Below are positions 57,802 to 64,000 of a DNA stretch of 64,000 bases, piece after piece. The notes under the pieces were generated by a model. That model was given only the letters and a program-made list of their open reading frames with translations, was not told the origin of the DNA and did not search any database. Within the stretch, counting starts at the first letter, position 1, and each line of letters starts with the position of its first letter. A program made the translations under genes and the position numbers. The DNA comes from Ciona intestinalis (taxonomy: Eukaryota > Chordata > Ascidiacea > Phlebobranchia > Cionidae), in NCBI RefSeq assembly GCF_000224145.3, contig NC_020173.2:5012676-5076675 (forward strand), read 5' to 3'.

Positions 57802-60380
57802 TTATGGCCGACAGGTGTCATGACAAGCAACTGGGTTCCTGAAATCCCTCCACACGGGAGGTAATCCACCATCTAAATGCTTCCCACATATACTACATGG
57901 GTCAATGAATAGATTCTTGTAGCTCTGTAACCACAACTGTAAAACAAAATTCACATTTACAAAAAAACCTTTACGTTAATAGAGACTATTTTCTTTATCA
58001 AATGTGCCACCGAATGAAAAGCTTTGTTTACAAATACTAAAGATATGGTAATTGTCAAAGGTTTTCGCATATTTTCTAAGTTTAATTTTCAACAGAAACG
58101 ACCTTTTTTTTTCCAAAATTACCAGACGGTGGATATCAGTGAGACCTAAGGAACATTTTAATACCAAAAATTTTACTGTTCACCAGCTAAAAGATTACCA
58201 ACAGCACAATCCATTTAATACTCTAATTTACCTAAACTAAATCGTTAATTTTGATATATTTTCTCACCAGGAAATACTTCAATGGAATTTCTGGTTGTGT
58301 GGCATGGGTTGTGCTATACTGTAGAACAGCAGTCATAGCATGGTCTGTAATACGCCGCATACATTCAAACTGTGATTCACTAAATAAGTCAATGGTTCCA
58401 TTCTCGTAATACAATTCCTCATCGAGGCCTTTCACCTGCGAATAAGTTAATTGTATTTAAATTAAAAATTCAGTTTCCTTTGGGTGGCATTTATGCAAAT
58501 ATTATTCTATATGTGTGAGGTCCTAAGGTGAGGCATGCCATGGGGAACTGGGATTTATGCCAGAGTTAGTCAGATTTAGGCCGGAGTTGGCCAGTAAATA
58601 AATCCTAGGTCCCATGCCGGTATATTAATATTATTCCTTTAAAATTTATTGCGTAATGACTACAATAGTTAAATTACACAAACAGCTCGTGTTAGGGTTT
58701 AAAATCCTGGGTCCAATGCCGGCATACAAATATTTTACTTTTAAAATTTGTTACATAATGAATAAAATAGTTAATTACACAAACACTCACAAGAACTTTT
58801 TCCATTAACAGGTTCCGCAGCATTAGAATAACTGTGAACACTCTTCCCACAGTGACTTGAAGAATTCTTGTATCACCAAGAGTTTTAATCAGTTTGAAAG
58901 TCAAATCTGCAGGCTGTCGTGCAAGCAACTGAAGAGTGTTTTCTACATGTCTGTAAGTACAACATTACATGTTAAAATTTATACACTTTTTACAATAAGA
59001 AAAATATATCATTTATTTGCAAAAATGAGACCACATAATTTTCATGACACTATAGTTACCAAAAAATTTATTTAGGATGATGATTTATTTAGGTAATATA
59101 TGCCATTACAATATAAGCTTTATATACAGAATTAATAAAATAAAGAAAAACTGAATAAGGACTATCTGTACACCAATTATAAAATTAGACTTCAGTTTGA
59201 CTTTAGTTAAATTTCATTCACTTACTGGCTGCTCATGTTCTGAAACTTTGGGGGAAGAGCTCTTCTTCTTTTTGCCAGGATTGCTCCTCCGGAAGACTGT
59301 GATCGTTTAAGCTGATGCGACAATAGGATACTGGATGCAATCTGAGCATACTCGTGCATCCTTTGGTTCCATTCATACGTCTGTACTGCGTCACGAAACG
59401 TGTTTTTCTTGTCTGTGTTCGAGTCAAGACTAAGATGACTCAGAGGTCCAAGCACTTGTAGTTCAGGTGTTGGTATCATGCTGTTGCAGTATTTCTCCAC
59501 TTCACTGGAAGATGTATGTGAATTATATAGCTATAGTGAAGCAAGGTGACACTGTTAGCACAAACCACATGCAAAAGCAGCCTGGGTGATGGGGTGATAT
59601 GACAAATGTAGCCTAAATACAAGGTTCCTAAAAAGGTCCTTACCAATAGAAGAGAACCAGTATAGTAACATAAAAGCATTACCTTAAAAATAAAAACACA
59701 TAGCAATGGGCCAAACATAGTTTGTGAACCGTTACAAAATATACCAGTACAGCAACATAATAGCATTACATTAAAAATACTGCAAATGCATAACAGTGCT
59801 AAATTACTTGTAGTCTTTATTCACAGCTTGCAAATGCTCCTGAAACTTCTGTAAAAACTTCTTTCTGTCTCTTCCTAGCAAACTTCCAGCGGATGTTTCT
59901 GTCTCTTCAGCTCTTCCATCATGATCTTCATCAGGTTTCACTCCTTCACACAGAAGATTAAAGACGTTGGTCACGGTTGAACGAAGCTGCTGTGTGCTGG
60001 TTATTGCCTGTCAATTTTAAAAAATATAATGACATTACGTATTACTATATATAATGCTATATAAAATATTTACTATATAATTACCATGTATAATGATGTT
60101 TTAATTTAATGATGTTACTTATTAGTATTTCAAAATAGGGCACTAGGAAAGAATTCTCCGGGACGTTACAGATTAGGATGCTGGAGCGTGTTTTTTTGCT
60201 AGTTAATGAGAGATTATAGCCAGGAGTTAATAGTTAGCAGATTGTGTAGGAAGAGGATTCTTCACTATTACCAAAATTAAACCATAATATTTGTTTTTAT
60301 TTTTAGGTAAAAAACGACGTTAAGCTTACCTGAGCTATACAAGAAATCGTCAACTTAGCTTGGTTTATAGTATCTGCCAT
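57802..60380 (-). CDS. MED27: Mediator complex subunit 27
   Basis: Mediator subunit (CRSP34) that couples transcription factors to RNA polymerase II. Six exons on the reverse strand (60380-60330, 60007-59808, 59504-59226, 58950-58791, 58435-58268, 57936-57802) join to 330 residues; human has 311. The N-terminus MADTINQAKLTISCIAQAITSTQQLRS parallels human MADVIN...AISAIQALRS in order (quoted in part). Exon 3 has SHQLKRSQSSGG..AKRR, exon 5 VKGLDEELYYENGTIDLFSE and ITDHAMTAVLQY, exon 6 the conserved C-terminal cysteine region CSICGKHLDGGLPPVWRDFR and CHDTC. Reverse-strand AATAAA (57643-57648) lies about 155 nt past the stop and near the OXCT1 signal, so the two convergent 3' ends nearly touch. 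Confidence 0.95.
58490..58735 (+). repeat. Dispersed repeat family C, two units
   Basis: GTGTGAGGTCCTAAGGTGAG, GGCATGCCATGGGGAACTGG and GATTTAGGCCGGAGTTGGCC; then AATCCTAGGTCCCATGCCGG and, 115 bp further on, AATCCTGGGTCCAATGCCGG, each followed by similar ATTATTCC/TTTTAC..AAAATTTNTTNC sequence, a local duplication in MED27 intron 4. Confidence 0.6.
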
Positions 60381-60973
60381 ATCTTGGGTCTTATGTGTTT
60401 ACAATATGTTAATTGAGCAGTCTTTCATTTAATTTGTTCGATTTTTTCGGTGGGATTTCCCTTAAACCAATACTTCAGTACTGCCAGACAATTCCGTGCA
60501 CAGAGTAAGTGGAATTAAACATTTAGGCACATTTTAAGGAAACTCGAAATAAAGGCAATAATGTTGTAAAGTGGTTTTAAATTAAATCTCAATAATTCGA
60601 ATCGTATAAATGCAAATTCAGTTGTTGTTTTTTCAGTTAGTAGAAATATAAAAAATGAGGGACTTCCCCTTCAAGTAATAACACATTCGTAAAATTTCGC
60701 GCGCTTTTTTATTTGTTTGTAAAAAATAAAAGTAAATAAACAAATTACTGTATGTGCTACCTTTTAAGTACATAAATAAAATGTAAGTGCTACCTTATAC
60801 CAAGTTAGATTTTAGGTACTCGTAGGTAAATTTGCAATTAAACAGTACATGGATCTTAAGTGCTCTTTTTGTATGTCATTAATATTGGCTACCAAATATA
60901 AGTAATTATTGTTTATTATTCAGCATAGTCTTATCTATTATTTGTTCTACTGTAAACACCTGATTAACAAAAA
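60381..60973. promoter_or_regulatory. Divergent promoter region MED27 / Spc24-like gene
   Basis: 593 bp between divergent start codons without an exon. The half nearer the Spc24-like gene is very AT-rich. No specific site recognised. Confidence 0.45.
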
Positions 60974-61570
60974 ATGGAAGATTTTAAAGTCAACCTAGAC
61001 GATATGGAAGAAATTGTTCCAAAGCCAGACGTTGAAGAAAAACTAAAAGATGTGATTCAAAACAGGGAACTCTCTAGTAAAAAAGTTTCCGAAATGTTAT
61101 CTGAACGCATTAGTCAAATAACAGAAAATAAAGTGCCAACTACATTACAAGAATTGTCGGAGGCTGAAGCTCTGCTTAGTGAGGAAATAGAAAAGGAAAC
61201 GACAATAAAACAAACAAAGAAAAAAATTGAGAGTGATAGTCTTTCTGTGCAGGAAGAAATCAAAATCCCTTTAAAAGAAATTGAATCAGAAATCCTAGCT
61301 GCACATAAAGATAGCACAAACATAGCTAAAAGTGTTTTGGTGGATAATCCTAAGTCTAAAGCCTTACACCAACTTCTGTTTTCCATTACTGGTGTCCAGC
61401 CTGGTCACTGCAGTGAGGATATGCTTAATGGAACTATAATTTCAAAATCTGAGTCCCTGCCATTTTCTATTGATCTGAAACAGAAGTCAAAGCATGAAGT
61501 AGCGAATGAATTATGGGGTCTACTTAAAGAAGGAAACACTTTTTGGAAGGACAATGAACAAAATTCTTAA
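60974..61570 (+). CDS. Spc24-like kinetochore protein
   Basis: A single exon encodes 198 residues. The first 130 are acidic and helical with heptad-like spacing (EEKLKDVIQNRELSSKKVSE, LSEAEALLSEEIEKETTIKQ), a likely coiled coil. The C-terminal globular part LHQLLFSITGVQPGHCSEDM..LNGTII, LPFSIDLKQKS and ANELWGLLKEG follows the pattern of Spc24 (LYHQVSKIEW..GMVKGI, PIHLDSTQLS, DYLWSLVD), and total length equals that of human SPC24 (197). If correct it is one of the four NDC80-complex subunits linking kinetochores to the centromere. The match is weak by eye and other small coiled-coil kinetochore proteins are possible. ERCC4 starts 340 nt downstream on the same strand. Confidence 0.55.
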   Translation: MEDFKVNLDDMEEIVPKPDVEEKLKDVIQNRELSSKKVSEMLSERISQITENKVPTTLQELSEAEALLSEEIEKETTIKQTKKKIESDSLSVQEEIKIPLKEIESEILAAHKDSTNIAKSVLVDNPKSKALHQLLFSITGVQPGHCSEDMLNGTIISKSESLPFSIDLKQKSKHEVANELWGLLKEGNTFWKDNEQNS

Positions 61571-61910
61571 AATATTTAATGTAAACAATTAATACTGCTG
61601 TTAATATTTTGTGCTTACAGTTTTGTATATAGACATTTATTGCTGCCTTTTAATATGTTTTTTTAGGTCTCCTTTTATGTAGTGTGTGGTTAATTCACAA
61701 AAATCAGTCATATATAATTTGAAAATGCCTATTGAAAATGTAGTAAATTGTTTTGGTTCATACTTTAACTCCTTATAAAACTGTCATTTTTTCAAAAAAC
61801 TAACCTGCACTTTTTTCAGCATTATATGACTTTCAATCAGGGAAAATATTATTAAAATAATGATCTAAAAAACTTAGTAAAATCCAAATTGAGTTGTGTC
61901 CAAAATAATC

Positions 61911-63880
61911 ATGGATTCTACACCAAGTGTTCCTGCATCAACTCCTTCTACATCTTCGGCTGATCCTACTGCATCAGTTAATCTTTCAGCACCATCTGCT
62001 CCTGCTGATCCTACAAAATCATCTTGTTCTACATCATCGGTTGATCATACATCATCAATGTTGGAATATGAAAACCAGATTTTTCTTGACATGTACCAGG
62101 AAAATGCCCTTCTTGTTATGTGTGAGGTAAACTGCTTGTTTATTATAGACAAATATATATAAATATATTAACAAAGCACAATTTGTACAGTTTGGAAACA
62201 ACCCAAAAGAAGAAGTTTTAACATATATATACATATATAACATCTTTAAAATAATGTTTAGGTCATGTGGACAACTTATTTTACTAAAAGCTACAGTAAA
62301 TCAGTAAATTTTGTTTCGTTGTATAATGTATTTCAAATATATTGCAGGGTCTTGGGTTGGATCGAATATTCCTCAACTTCTTGCGTCTTTATTCCGATCT
62401 CAAGGAACTTGTCTTTGTGTTAAACACTGATCAGTTGCAGCAGGAATATTATATCGAAAAATTGAGGTAAGACACAATTTTAGTGTTCAATGTTTTTTTC
62501 CATGTTTTATCTATGTTTGTCTAGTACCAGTATAAATATATGTTTATTCAAATCATCCTGCATTCACCACATTATTAATTTGTAATCAGCCTCACTAAAC
62601 ATTAAAAAACAGTAAAGACTATGACTTTTGTATATTCCTAATACATATGTTTTTAACTTGATGATCGATAAAACTTAATCAAAAATCTTCCAGGTCTCTG
62701 GGAGTAAATCAGCTTCCGTGCATCATGACATCCGAGTACGGAGCACAAGAGAGGAAGAGGATGTATGCTAGAGGTGGGATCTTTTTTGCATCTTCCCGCA
62801 TCCTCGTCATGGACCTGCTGGTGGATCGTATACCCGTTCATCTTGTTTCCGGGATGCTGGTGACAAAAGTGAGCATATTTTTATATATGCAGATAAAATA
62901 ATAATTCTCAAATTTATAAAAACTTGTGCGTTATAGAGGCCTTTGAGGTTAAATAAGTTGCGTTTATTGACACATTTTCTGTAAATAATTCTAGTACAAT
63001 AGCAGTTCTTTGACAGACCTATAATCAGTTAGTAGTCAAGTTACNNNNNNNNNNNNNNNNNNNNNNNNNNNNNNNNNNNNNNNNNNNNNNNNNNACGTTT
63101 TTTTTTATTTATTTTTATTGCAGATGTAACATTTCATGCTAAGAAGTTAATTTTTTTCTCAGGCTCACAAAATGGCGGATGCATGTCAGGAACCTTTTAT
63201 TCTGCGTTTATTCCGACAGAAAAACAAAGAAGGATTTATCAAGGGTTTCACAGATAACCCGGTTGCATTGGTTGGGGGTTACAGCAGGATGGAAAAAGTT
63301 ATGAAAAATATGTTCGTGGGAAAAGTTTTCTTATGGCCGCGTTTTCACCTCAATATTATTGAGTGTATGGACAAGCGTAAGGTGAGGATAATGATCATTT
63401 TTTTACTTTTATTAGCTAATGATGAGTTTTTTACTGTCTTATAATTTTGCTGTAGTCTTAAGTATATATGTATACGTTTTTAAGAAGTGTTACCAATTTT
63501 TTTCCATTGACACAGAATTTTTTATACCTTCGAATTGTGGTTGTGATTGATTTTTTGTGATGGATATTATTCAGTTATTGTAACCTCTTATCTAAAAATT
63601 CCGAATTTGTTTTTAACCAAATTTATTTCAAATTCATTAAGTATTTGTCTTGTCTATAAGTATATACTTGTAAATTCTATGCGTATTTATAAATTTTATA
63701 AGTATTTGTAAATTATAGGAGTATTTGTAAACAGAAAACACTTTACCTAAAACTGTTTCACCCCAGCCTGAAGTAATAGAGATAGGAGTTGAGTTAACAA
63801 ACTCCATGAAAATAATTCAAACTTCGTTGCTTGAGATTGTGTCGGCGTGTTTGAAGGAGCTAAAGTCCAACAATCCTGGT
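61911..63880 (+). CDS. ERCC4: DNA repair endonuclease XPF (5' part)
   Basis: Catalytic subunit of the ERCC1-XPF structure-specific nuclease (nucleotide excision and crosslink repair). Five exons are visible (61911-62126, 62348-62466, 62694-62868, 63163-63381, 63767-63880), 281 residues; the rest, including the nuclease and HhH2 domains, lies past the right edge. The frame opens from a GTG upstream but the first ATG is at 61911. After a Ser/Pro/Thr-rich N-terminal extension (about 50 residues) the helicase-like region begins: LLVMCEGLGLDRIFLNFLR, GGIFFASSRILVMDLLVDRI, EPFILRLFRQKNKEGFIKGF, FTDNPVAL and FLWPRFHLNI, CLKELKSNNPG, all close to human XPF. Intron 3 contains the assembly gap. Confidence 0.96.
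63045..63094. other. Assembly gap of 50 N
   Basis: A run of 50 N in ERCC4 intron 3, 69 bp before exon 4. The round length suggests a placeholder rather than a measured size. Confidence 0.95.
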
Positions 63881-64000
63881 GTAAGTTGAATATTTGAACA
63901 TTGTGAATTGTTTGATTATTTAGGATAAAACTCATGTTTTATGCCTAGTTACATAAAAGTCAGATTGCTTTTGGGTTAATTGTCTGCCATTGTAATAAAA

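Noticed and set aside
61927-62130. His/Leu-rich 67-codon forward frame
   Set aside because: It is an alternative frame of the repetitive first ERCC4 exon.

Overview
The window is a stretch of a small, AT-rich animal genome: short exons, mostly short GT-AG introns (50 bp to about 2 kb), single-copy genes for proteins also found in vertebrates, and many short dispersed repeats. Gene content (axonemal dynein DNAI3, ARHGAP29/45-type RhoGAP, a VMAC-like protein, SOSS subunits), the compact layout and the frequent splice acceptors just upstream of start codons suggest a tunicate, most likely Ciona. That assignment is inference from recognised proteins; no search was run. All exon models were read by eye from frame, splice sites and remembered homologues.

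Layout. 17-6,933 (-): ZRANB1/Trabid deubiquitinase, 3' end beyond the left edge. 8,603-8,674 (-): tRNA-Glu(UUC). 9.0-9.6 kb (+): RPS20. 9.9-10.7 kb (-): a 150-aa zinc-binding protein resembling the N-terminus of RNF180. 12.1-13.5 kb (-): VMAC-like coiled-coil protein. 14.0-18.8 kb (+): TUT1 then RNF170, only 150 bp apart. 19.9-20.2 kb (-): G-protein gamma subunit. 22.8-37.4 kb (+): a large F-BAR/RhoGAP gene of the ARHGAP29/ARHGAP45/GMIP family. 38.6-42.9 kb: a dense cluster with a 47-aa membrane microprotein and SOSS-B (NABP) in tandem 7 nt apart, SREK1IP1 on the other strand, then SOSS-C (INIP) and HTD2 in tandem. 44.0-52.9 kb (-): DNAI3 in 19 exons. 53.5-57.3 kb (+): OXCT1. 57.8-60.4 kb (-): MED27. 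61.0-61.6 kb (+): a Spc24-like kinetochore protein. 61.9-63.9 kb (+): ERCC4/XPF, cut by the right edge; its third intron holds a 50-N assembly gap.

How genes relate. Most are unrelated housekeeping genes packed head-to-head or tail-to-tail. The notable exceptions are two subunits of one DNA-damage complex (SOSS-B and SOSS-C) within 3.4 kb, and three same-strand pairs with tiny spacers (microprotein/SOSS-B, INIP/HTD2, TUT1/RNF170). The last two spacers contain pyrimidine-rich acceptor-like sequences and no AATAAA, the pattern expected of spliced-leader operons in Ciona.

Interspersed DNA is dominated by two families: a tRNA-derived SINE-like element (best copies near 10.2 and 46.0 kb, many fragments) and a roughly 190-bp terminal-inverted-repeat MITE-like element (best copy 47,502-47,694), plus several smaller unnamed dispersed motifs.
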